Positions 1-5,033 of a stretch of 5,033 nucleotides of DNA are shown piece by piece. Source of the DNA: Kordia sp045105435 (GTDB lineage: Bacteria > Bacteroidota > Bacteroidia > Flavobacteriales > Flavobacteriaceae); assembly GCF_045105435.1 (NCBI RefSeq), contig NZ_JBGCDL010000418.1:1-5033 (forward strand), in the 5' to 3' direction. How positions within the stretch are numbered: position 1 is the stretch's first letter; each line of letters opens with the position of its first letter. The translations under genes and the position numbers were made by a program. The notes under the pieces were generated by a model, which saw only the letters and a program-made list of their open reading frames with translations, did no database searches and had not been told where the DNA came from.

Positions 1-14
1 CGAATAACGAATTG

Positions 15-41
15 ACACTTCGACAAGCTCAGAGTAAACAA
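15..41 (+). repeat. Dispersed repeat, copy 1, in the leader of the binding-protein gene
   Basis: The element begins ACACTTCGACAAGCTCAG and ends AGTAAACAA. It matches positions 1175-1201 at 26 of 27 bases; the only difference is A33 against T1193. It ends 7 bases before the ATG at 49, so it forms the immediate leader and probably the ribosome-binding region. The A33 change breaks the ACACT/AGTGT end pairing that copy 2 has. CTTCGACAAGCTCAG-like repeats are, from general knowledge, scattered through flavobacterial genomes. The preceding 10 bases (8-17, CGAATTGACA) also recur at 1107-1116, so another element may end just inside the window. Confidence 0.75.
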
Positions 42-48
42 ACAATAA

Positions 49-963
49 ATGAAAAAATACATATACATACTAATCGCTGTCATTACGATAACAAGCTGTA
101 AAACAGAAGTAAAAAAGCGAGTTGGCAAATTGCAAATTGTAACGACGACGACTATGATTACCGATATGGTCAAAAATGTTGGTGGTGATGTTGTGCAAGT
201 AAAAGGTTTGATGGGAAGTGGCGTAGATCCACATTTGTACAAAGCAAGTGCAGGAGACGTAAGCAGGTTATCTAATGCTGATGTAATTATTTATAGCGGA
301 TTACATTTGGAAGGAAAACTGGAAGATATTTTTGAAAAATTGCGCAAGCAACAAAAGAAAACTATTGCAGTTTCTGATGCTATCGATAAAAAAGGACTGA
401 TTGGCTCCGAATATTTTGCTTCGAACTATGATCCGCATATTTGGTTTCACATTGGATATTGGAAAGAAGCAACACAATTCGTAATTGATGAACTTAAAAA
501 GTTAGATCCGAAAAATGCTGAAAGCTTTGAAACTAACGGACAAGCATATATTGCAAGATTAGAAGCGTTGGCAACTGAAATTGCACTCACTATTGAAACC
601 TTACCTAAAGAAAAGCGAATTTTAGTCACAGCGCACGATGCGTTTAATTATTTTGGAAAATTACACAATTTTGAAGTCGTTGGTTTGCAAGGATTATCAA
701 CAGCAACCGAAGCTGGTGTACAAGATGTGCAAAAGCTTGCAACTTTTATTATTGAAAAAAAGGTAAAAGCGGTTTTTGTAGAAAGTTCAGTACCAAAACG
801 TACTATTGAAGCATTGCAAGCTTCCGTAAAAGCAAGCGGACATGAAGTTGTAATTGGCGGAACATTATATTCAGACGCTTTAGGAAATGCAGGAACTGTA
901 GAAGGAACCTACATAGGAATGTACAAATACAATGTACAAACGATTGTGGATGCCTTGAAGTAG
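49..963 (+). CDS. troA: TroA-type metal ABC transporter substrate-binding lipoprotein
   Basis: This is the extracytoplasmic receptor that captures a divalent metal and delivers it to the permeases encoded downstream. The 304-residue length is normal for the cluster A-I (ZnuA/TroA/PsaA) family. Residues 1-17 form a lipoprotein signal (KK, a hydrophobic stretch, then ITSC with Cys17 as the lipidation site). The four expected metal ligands are visible: His62 (DPHLY), His130 (DPHIWF), His196 (TAHDAF) and Asp275 (YSDALG). The motifs GLQGLSTATEAG (212-223) and GTVEGTYIGM (282-291) are closest to Treponema TroA. His rather than Glu at the third ligand separates it from PsaA/MntC. The His-rich loop typical of ZnuA is absent. 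The metal (Zn, Mn or Fe) cannot be settled from the sequence. The start is the ATG directly before the signal peptide. It heads the cluster but is split from the ATPase gene by 245 bases of repeats. The troA name is by similarity and gene order. Confidence 0.92.
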   Translation: MKKYIYILIAVITITSCKTEVKKRVGKLQIVTTTTMITDMVKNVGGDVVQVKGLMGSGVDPHLYKASAGDVSRLSNADVIIYSGLHLEGKLEDIFEKLRKQQKKTIAVSDAIDKKGLIGSEYFASNYDPHIWFHIGYWKEATQFVIDELKKLDPKNAESFETNGQAYIARLEALATEIALTIETLPKEKRILVTAHDAFNYFGKLHNFEVVGLQGLSTATEAGVQDVQKLATFIIEKKVKAVFVESSVPKRTIEALQASVKASGHEVVIGGTLYSDALGNAGTVEGTYIGMYKYNVQTIVDALK

Positions 964-971
964 GCTTTTTT
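952..971 (+). terminator. Weak intrinsic-terminator-like hairpin overlapping the stop codon
   Basis: GCCT (952-955) and AGGC (962-965) can pair around a 6-base loop and are followed at once by six T residues (966-971). The TAG stop of the binding-protein gene lies inside the structure. A 4-bp stem is short for a terminator, so it may only attenuate transcription or may be chance. If real, it would lower expression of the ATPase and permeases relative to the binding protein, which is commonly needed in excess. Confidence 0.3.
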
Positions 972-1003
972 AATTATAAATTATAAATGTTGAATTATAA
1001 ATT
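972..1003. repeat. AT-rich cluster with three AATTATAAAT copies
   Basis: AATTATAAAT occurs at 972-981, 979-988 (overlapping the first) and 993-1002. Each copy contains the palindrome TTATAA. The cluster lies just after the binding-protein gene and before the larger palindromic repeat. It could be an AT-rich spacer, an upstream promoter element or a regulator site. No recognisable Fur, Zur or MntR operator was identified, and no function is assigned. Confidence 0.5.
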
Positions 1004-1023
1004 GAGAAAATGAACTTCAAAAC

Positions 1024-1115
1024 GTCACTTCGAGTGGCGAATCTGTGATTCGTTGTATCGAGAAGTACTTTGGATCCATAGCGAATCAAAGATTCTCGAC
1101 TGCGCTCGAATTGAC
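1024..1115. repeat. Imperfect palindromic intergenic element (REP/MITE-like)
   Basis: The outer arms GTCACTTCGAG (1024-1034) and CTCGAATTGAC (1105-1115) are inverted repeats matching at 10 of 11 positions. Nested inside are TCGAGAA (1058-1064) and TTCTCGA (1093-1099), a perfect inverted pair. A small perfect hairpin, CGAATC/GATTCG with a TGT loop (1038-1052), lies in the left half. A second possible one, GAATC/GATTC with an AAA loop (1083-1095), lies in the right half and competes with the nested pair. The CACTTCGA core (1026-1033) is shared with the 27-base repeats at 15-41 and 1175-1201. It has no open frame of its own and resembles the non-coding palindromic repeats common between flavobacterial genes. 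Confidence 0.7.
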
Positions 1116-1144
1116 AAATTAATAGAAAGACAAAGTTTACGTTT

Positions 1145-1160
1145 CAAATTGACAAATTGA
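1145..1160. repeat. Short tandem repeat CAAATTGA x2
   Basis: Two perfect copies of CAAATTGA lie back to back and are followed by CAAA. The related AATTGACAAATT also occurs at 1109-1120, at the end of the palindromic element. The motif seems to link the palindrome to the downstream 27-base repeat. The stretch 1116-1174 otherwise shows no gene or clear promoter. Confidence 0.5.
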
Positions 1161-1174
1161 CAAAAAACAAATAA

Positions 1175-1201
1175 ACACTTCGACAAGCTCAGTGTAAACA
1201 A
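1175..1201 (+). repeat. Dispersed repeat, copy 2, in the leader of the ATPase gene
   Basis: This copy is identical to 15-41 except for T1193. Its ends ACACT (1175-1179) and AGTGT (1191-1195) are perfect inverted repeats, so it could form a 5-bp stem with an 11-base loop. It ends 7 bases before the ATG at 1209, exactly the spacing of copy 1 to its own ATG; both repeat and start codon are offset by 1160 bases. The A-rich 3' part (GTAAACA followed by ATAAAAAA) would serve as the translation-initiation region, as is usual in Bacteroidetes. Confidence 0.75.
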
Positions 1202-1208
1202 TAAAAAA

Positions 1209-1946
1209 ATGAAAGAAAAATACGCCATTACGGTAGATGATCTTACCGTTGCATACAATTACAAACCAGTACTTTGGGATATTGATTTAGCAATCCCTGA
1301 AAGTGTATTGATGTGTATTGTAGGACCAAATGGCGCAGGAAAATCTACGTTGATCAAAGCAATTTTAGGCATTATAAAACCGATTGCAGGAACAGTTTCT
1401 ATTTATGGAAAACCGTATGCAAAACAGCGTTCGTTGGTAGCGTATGTTCCGCAAAAAGGAAGTGTAGATTGGGATTTTCCAACAACGGCGTTAGATGTTG
1501 TAATGATGGGAACGTACGGAAGTCTCGGCTGGATTAAACGTCCTGGGCAAAAAGAAAAGAAAGCCGCTTTGGAAGCGTTAGAAAAAGTAGGAATGTTGCC
1601 TTTTAAAAACAGACAAATAAGTCAACTTTCAGGCGGACAACAACAACGAATTTTCTTAGCGAGAGCCTTAGTGCAAGATGCTTCTATCTACTTTATGGAC
1701 GAACCTTTTCAAGGTGTAGATGCCACTACCGAAAAAGCAATTATCAATATCTTAAAAGAACTCCGAAAAGCAGGAAAAACAGTTGTTGTAGTGCATCACG
1801 ATTTGCAAACCGTTCCAGAATATTTTGATTGGGTAACGTTTCTCAATGTGAAAAAAATTGCCACAGGTCCTGTAAAAGATATTTTTAATGATGATAACTT
1901 GACCAAAACCTACGGAATTAACTATAAAGTAAGTGTTCAAGAGTAA
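1209..1946 (+). CDS. troB: Metal ABC transporter ATP-binding protein
   Basis: This cytoplasmic ATPase powers the metal importer. At 245 residues it is a single nucleotide-binding domain of the usual size for the ZnuC/TroB/MntB family. Motifs appear in order: Walker A GPNGAGKST (39-47), the Q-loop with Gln82 in YVPQK, the signature LSGGQQQR (140-147), Walker B IYFMDEP (160-166), the D-loop GVDA (169-172) and the switch His197 in VHHDL. All catalytic residues are present, including the Walker B Glu165. The segment GSVDWDFPTT (84-93) before the helical subdomain is typical of metal-importer ATPases. The ATG at 1209 gives the normal N-terminus, and the leader is an A-rich tract next to a dispersed repeat rather than a Shine-Dalgarno site. 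The next gene starts 24 or 78 bases downstream depending on the start chosen. The troB name rests on family and gene order. Confidence 0.94.
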   Translation: MKEKYAITVDDLTVAYNYKPVLWDIDLAIPESVLMCIVGPNGAGKSTLIKAILGIIKPIAGTVSIYGKPYAKQRSLVAYVPQKGSVDWDFPTTALDVVMMGTYGSLGWIKRPGQKEKKAALEALEKVGMLPFKNRQISQLSGGQQQRIFLARALVQDASIYFMDEPFQGVDATTEKAIINILKELRKAGKTVVVVHHDLQTVPEYFDWVTFLNVKKIATGPVKDIFNDDNLTKTYGINYKVSVQE

Positions 1947-1970
1947 AAAACAACTAAAAAGTAAGAAACC

Positions 1971-2024
1971 ATAGATTTTCAAGGATACATAGAACTTATT
2001 TTTTCCAACTATACGGCGCGCGTT
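1971..2024 (+). other. Probable N-terminal extension of permease 1 beginning at an ATA codon
   Basis: Reading permease 1 upstream of GTG 2025 stays open to a stop at 1962-1964. The frame encodes, from ATA 1971, I/M-DFQGYIELIFSNYTARV, joined to VMLGTAILG. This looks like the short amphipathic segment that normally precedes the first membrane helix in ABC-3 permeases. No ATG exists in any frame between 1947 and 2027, and no in-frame GTG or TTG precedes 2025. The A-rich stretch before 1971 resembles a Bacteroidetes initiation region, whereas the bases before 2025 are GC-rich. An ATA start, or an ATG changed to ATA by mutation or base-call error, is inferred. Confidence 0.55.
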
Positions 2025-3101
2025 GTGATGTTAGGAACGGCAATATTGGGTGCTATTTGCGGTATGTTGGGAAGTTTTGCCGTATTGCGAAAACAAAGTT
2101 TGTTGGGTGATGCCATTTCGCATGCTGCCTTACCAGGAATTGCCATTGCATTTTTGATAACTGGCGTAAAAGACAGTAATTTATTCTTACTTGGCGCTTT
2201 AATAAGCGGATTAATTGGTACATTTTGGATTCGTAGTATCACGAAAAGTACGCACTTAAAATCAGATACGGCTTTAGGACTCACGCTTTCCTTATTTTTC
2301 GGATTTGGAATGTTGCTTTTAACCTTCATTCAAAAACAGCCGAATGCCAGTCAAGCTGGATTGGACACATATTTATTCGGGCAAGCCGCAACTTTATTAG
2401 TAAAAGATGTGTGGCTTATTGCCATTGTTGGCGCAATTGCATTGCTTATTTTATTAGTTTTTTGGAAAGAATTCAAAATCTTACTATTTGATGAAGATTA
2501 TACCAAAACGCTCGGTTTCAATACACGTTTCATTGACATATTAATCACCACATTTATTGTAATAACGATTGTGTTAGGTTTGCAAACAGTTGGTGTTATT
2601 TTGATGAGTGCCATGTTGTTAGCGCCAGCTGCAGCAGCACGACAATGGACAAATAGTTTGGGGAAAATGGTCATATTGGCTGCTGTATTTGGAGCATTTT
2701 CAGGTGTTTTTGGTACAGGAATTAGTACCGTTGTCGGGAATTTATCTACAGGTCCCGTAATTGTATTGGTGGCATCAAGTTTTGTGTTGCTTTCCTTTAT
2801 ATTTTCACCCAAAAGAGGTTTGTTATTTAGAGAAATTCGCTTCCGAAAAAACAGAAATAATATCAAAATGCAAAAAACTTTGGCGTTTATGTATGAAATT
2901 GCCAAAACACACGAAAATATCTCGCATCCACATGCGATTAAAATATTAAACGGTTTTCAAGGATTTTCCAAGCGTTCATTGCAGGAACTCGTTGATCTAA
3001 ATTATGTGCAAATAAATGGACAACAATGGTCAATGACACAAGAAGGCTACAAAACAGCCGCTAATTTGTACAACCAACAAGTAGAAGATATTCATGGATA
3101 G
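2025..3101 (+). CDS. Metal ABC transporter permease 1 (ABC-3 family) with C-terminal winged-helix-like domain
   Basis: This is one of two inner-membrane permeases that form the metal channel, equivalent to TroC/MntC by position. Counting from GTG 2025 it has 358 residues; the likely true protein is 376 (ATA 1971). About eight hydrophobic helices span residues 3-260. The family motif SLLGDAISHAALPGI is at 25-39, and the cytoplasmic coupling segment contacting the ATPase is near 150-165 (FKILLFDEDYTKTLGF). LLAPAAAARQW (198-208) is also typical. After the SPKRGLLF boundary (261-268), residues 281-350 are soluble and resemble a DtxR/MntR-type winged helix: YEIAKTHENIS, SKRSLQELVDLNYV, then a wing and MTQEGYKTAANLY. 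Such tails are, as far as I know, seen in other metal permeases, but a metal-sensing role is inference. Starting at 2025 cuts into the first helix, so the canonical start is doubtful. It overlaps permease 2 by 8 bases. Confidence 0.88.
   Translation: MMLGTAILGAICGMLGSFAVLRKQSLLGDAISHAALPGIAIAFLITGVKDSNLFLLGALISGLIGTFWIRSITKSTHLKSDTALGLTLSLFFGFGMLLLTFIQKQPNASQAGLDTYLFGQAATLLVKDVWLIAIVGAIALLILLVFWKEFKILLFDEDYTKTLGFNTRFIDILITTFIVITIVLGLQTVGVILMSAMLLAPAAAARQWTNSLGKMVILAAVFGAFSGVFGTGISTVVGNLSTGPVIVLVASSFVLLSFIFSPKRGLLFREIRFRKNRNNIKMQKTLAFMYEIAKTHENISHPHAIKILNGFQGFSKRSLQELVDLNYVQINGQQWSMTQEGYKTAANLYNQQVEDIHG
3094..3101 (+). other. 8-base overlap of the two permease genes
   Basis: ATGGATAG contains the start of permease 2 (ATG 3094) and the stop of permease 1 (TAG 3099-3101) in different frames. 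Such overlap usually means translational coupling, which would help make the two permease subunits in equal amounts. A weak purine-rich AGAAG at 3084-3088 may assist initiation. Confidence 0.8.
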
Positions 3102-4485
3102 CGCGCAAATCACCATACAAATTGTTGTAACGTTAGTTGCCATTGCTTGTGCCATTCCAGGCACGTTTTTGGTATTGCGAAAAATGTCGCTCATCAGTGA
3201 TGCTATAAGTCATTCCATCTTATTAGGAATTGTAATTGGGTTTTTTATTGTGGAAGATACTTCTTCACCATTATTGATTATTTTAGCGGCGTTGGCAGGA
3301 GTTGTCACGGTAATTTTAGTCGAATTCATCCAAAAAACAGGACTTGTCAAAGAAGATACCGCAATTGGATTGGTGTTTCCCGCATTGTTTAGTATTGGAG
3401 TCATTCTGATTTCTAAAAATGCCAATGATGTACACTTAGACATCGATTCTGTTATGGTTGGTGATTTAAGTTTTGTTGCGTTTGATAACATACTAATCAA
3501 CTGTCAAGAAGGTGTTGCAGATTCCTGTATCAACTTAGGTCCGAAAGCCATTTGGATTATTGGAACTATTTTAATTATCACTTTAATTTTATTGTTTGCT
3601 TTTTTCAAAGAATTAAAAGTCAGTACGTTTGATGCTGGTTTGGCAGCCGCTTTAGGATTTTCGCCAGTAATTATGCATTACGGATTAATGACTGTTTCAT
3701 CCGTTACTATTGTTGGTGCTTTTGATGCTGTTGGTCCAATATTGGTCGTCGCATTAATGATTGCGCCCGCAGCAACCGCGTATTTATTTACCAAAGACTT
3801 AAAGAAAATGCTCTTGCTTTCCTGCTTTTTTGGCGTCATTGCATCCATAGCAGGATTTTGGTTGGCACATATTTTAGATGCGTCTATTTCCGGATCCATG
3901 ACAACAGTGTTGGCTATTTTATTTTTGTTGGTATTTGAACCCATCATCATGTCAATTTTAGTAAGTATTGCAACAGGAACAAGCATTATTTTTTACCAAT
4001 ATTACGAATTCCTTGTAGCAAATAATCCTAGTTTTGAACTTTCGCTATTTGGTGAAAAAATACGTGAGGTATTTTCAAATTTTGTCTTTATAGATTACTT
4101 CTATATCTTTCTCATTACAATCGTATTGGCAACTGTTTTAATCTATATTTTGCCAAAAAGAGGTCTAATTTACGGCTATTACAAAGTGCGACAACAAAAG
4201 ACAGAAATCATGTTGTTGGTATTTTTATTACATATTAGAAACCATGCAGAAGAAAGCGAACGTCATGTAAAACACCTAAATGAACACATTAATTGGCAAC
4301 GATTACGTTCACAATCAATTGTGGCATTAGCGGAAAAAAATAATATGATTATTGTTACGGATCAAATTATTTCTCTGACTGAAAAAGGAGAAGATTTCAC
4401 CGAAAAAGCCATCGATTATATCATCACAAATAAAGATACCGAAATAGAAGAAATGAAAGATGATTTCTTTTTATTTAGAGGATAA
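3094..4485 (+). CDS. Metal ABC transporter permease 2 (ABC-3 family), enlarged, with C-terminal winged-helix-like domain
   Basis: This is the partner permease, TroD-like by position and paralogous to permease 1. It has 463 residues, well above the roughly 270-300 of a plain ABC-3 permease. The core is residues 7-280, with motif SLISDAISHSILLGI (32-46), coupling segment FKELKVSTFDAGLAAALGF (171-189) and MIAPAATAYLF (222-232). A loop at 131-150, predicted periplasmic, holds Cys137 and Cys145. The usual junction (F..PKRGL, as in permease 1) is split: LVFEP is at 279-283 but PKRGLIYG is at 354-361. Between them are two more hydrophobic stretches (about 284-300 and 333-352) flanking a polar segment. 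Residues 366-440 form a soluble winged-helix-like domain (IMLLVFLLHIRNH, LRSQSIVALAEKNNMI, ISLTEKGEDFTEKAI), followed by an acidic tail. The ATG at 3094 gives the normal N-terminus. The next gene begins 14 bases after the stop. Confidence 0.9.
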   Translation: MDSAQITIQIVVTLVAIACAIPGTFLVLRKMSLISDAISHSILLGIVIGFFIVEDTSSPLLIILAALAGVVTVILVEFIQKTGLVKEDTAIGLVFPALFSIGVILISKNANDVHLDIDSVMVGDLSFVAFDNILINCQEGVADSCINLGPKAIWIIGTILIITLILLFAFFKELKVSTFDAGLAAALGFSPVIMHYGLMTVSSVTIVGAFDAVGPILVVALMIAPAATAYLFTKDLKKMLLLSCFFGVIASIAGFWLAHILDASISGSMTTVLAILFLLVFEPIIMSILVSIATGTSIIFYQYYEFLVANNPSFELSLFGEKIREVFSNFVFIDYFYIFLITIVLATVLIYILPKRGLIYGYYKVRQQKTEIMLLVFLLHIRNHAEESERHVKHLNEHINWQRLRSQSIVALAEKNNMIIVTDQIISLTEKGEDFTEKAIDYIITNKDTEIEEMKDDFFLFRG

Positions 4486-4499
4486 ACGCATTTATTATT

Positions 4500-5033
4500 A
4501 TGAATATTGTAAAAATACTTTGGTACATATTTCTTGCATTTTTTTATGCAGAAGAAGAACCAACGCCAATGCCAGAAGAACCATTTCCAATCATCATACA
4601 AAAAAGCCAGATGGAGTGCGGTCCTACATGCTTGCAAATGATAAGCAAATATTATGGAGTGGATTATGAGATAGAAACCTTAAACAAGCTTTCTAACTTA
4701 CGAGCAGAAGGAACTTCTATGGGAGATATAGCGGATACTGCGGAATTAATTGGACTAAAAACGTTGGCTGTATTAATAGATTATGAAATGTTGTTAAATG
4801 ACGCTCCGTATCCTGCGATGCTGCATTGGAAAAGTAGACATTTTGTAATTGCGTATAAAGTGAGTAAAGATAGTATTTGGATTGCCGATCCTGCTAATGG
4901 TTTACTTACCTACGCTAAAGAAGAATTTATACCAGCTTGGACAGATAGCAATCCTGATAAAGAAAAAGGAGAAGGTTACGTGTTAGTTTTTGAAACTACA
5001 GAAGCATTTTATGACGAAAACATCAAAAAGAAA
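4500..5033 (+). CDS. C39 peptidase-domain protein, probably a peptidase-containing ABC exporter (partial, runs off the 3' end)
   Basis: The 178 visible codons run open to the window end. Residues 31-168 are a C39 cysteine-peptidase domain, which cuts leader peptides after a double-glycine site before export. The catalytic set is complete: oxyanion Gln34, Cys40 in MECGPTCLQM, His114 in SRHFVIAY and Asp130 in IADPANG. The end (GYVLVFETTEAFYDENIKKK) matches the linker that precedes the membrane domain in peptidase-containing ABC transporters, so a TM domain and ATPase are expected downstream, unseen. The N-terminus is unusual: residues 3-17 are hydrophobic and 18-30 are a Glu/Pro linker (EEEPTPMPEEPFP), whereas family members normally begin just before the Gln. 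ATG 4569 (Met24) is an alternative start giving a standard N-terminus. Start 4500 lies 14 bases after permease 2, so read-through from the metal operon is possible, but the functions look unrelated. Confidence 0.87.
   Translation, partial: MNIVKILWYIFLAFFYAEEEPTPMPEEPFPIIIQKSQMECGPTCLQMISKYYGVDYEIETLNKLSNLRAEGTSMGDIADTAELIGLKTLAVLIDYEMLLNDAPYPAMLHWKSRHFVIAYKVSKDSIWIADPANGLLTYAKEEFIPAWTDSNPDKEKGEGYVLVFETTEAFYDENIKKK

Noticed and set aside
972..1003. Metalloregulator operator (Fur, Zur or MntR box) in the TTATAA cluster
   Set aside because: The spacing and sequence do not match any operator consensus I can name, and AT-rich repeats are expected in this background.
1053..1072. Possible Bacteroidetes promoter (TTG at 1053, TACTTTG at 1066)
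   Set aside because: The -7 element is one base short of TAnnTTTG, and the TTG is about 10 bases away instead of about 19-21. It also lies inside the palindromic repeat.
1024..1201. CRISPR array
   Set aside because: Repeats differ in length and type, there are only one or two copies of each, and there are no regular spacers or cas genes.
1025..1258. Minus-strand open frame of 77 codons across the intergenic repeats
   Set aside because: It runs through the palindromic element and into the ATPase start, and its product is low-complexity with no recognisable family features. An open frame through repeats is not evidence of a gene.
2498..2905. Minus-strand open frame of 135 codons inside permease 1
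   Set aside because: It is antisense to a well-supported membrane protein. Long antisense frames are common opposite hydrophobic coding sequence, and no motif is seen.
3678..3986. Minus-strand open frame of 102 codons inside permease 2
   Set aside because: It is an antisense shadow of the permease with no recognisable product.
4460..4669. Plus-strand 69-codon frame and minus-strand 73-codon frame around the permease 2 / C39 junction
   Set aside because: Both conflict with the C39 frame, which has an intact catalytic motif set. Their products look like out-of-frame translations.

Overview
The window is AT-rich and reads as a member of the Flavobacteriia (Bacteroidetes). The protein sequences, the A-rich leaders without clear Shine-Dalgarno sites, and the dispersed CTTCGACAAGCTCAG and CACTTCGAG-type repeats all fit a marine flavobacterium such as Kordia or a relative. 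The genus is a guess; the class is fairly secure. All supported genes are on the + strand.

Positions 49-4485 hold a four-gene ABC importer for a divalent metal (Mn, Zn or possibly Fe). The order is lipoprotein substrate-binding protein, ATPase, permease 1, permease 2, as in troABCD of Treponema and mntABCD of Bacillus. The lipoprotein should bind the metal outside the inner membrane and pass it to a heterodimeric ABC-3 permease powered by the ATPase. Both permeases carry a cytoplasmic C-terminal extension that resembles a DtxR/MntR-type winged helix. Permease 2 also appears to have an extra hairpin of about 70 residues before that domain. The permease genes overlap by 8 bases.

The binding-protein gene and the ATPase gene are separated by 245 bases filled with repeats: an AATTATAAAT cluster, an imperfect palindrome of about 92 bases, a short tandem repeat, and the second copy of a 27-base element. 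The first copy lies before the binding-protein gene. Both copies sit at exactly the same distance from their start codons.

Permease 1 has no good canonical start. Reading upstream of GTG 2025, the frame encodes a plausible family-like N-terminus that begins at an ATA codon (1971), with no ATG available.

From 4500 to the window end is the 5' part of a gene for a C39 (bacteriocin-processing-type) peptidase domain with all its catalytic residues. It most likely continues into a peptidase-containing ABC exporter for double-glycine leader peptides. Its N-terminus is odd: a short hydrophobic segment and a Pro/Glu linker precede the peptidase domain. No RNA genes, CRISPR arrays or transposase genes were seen.
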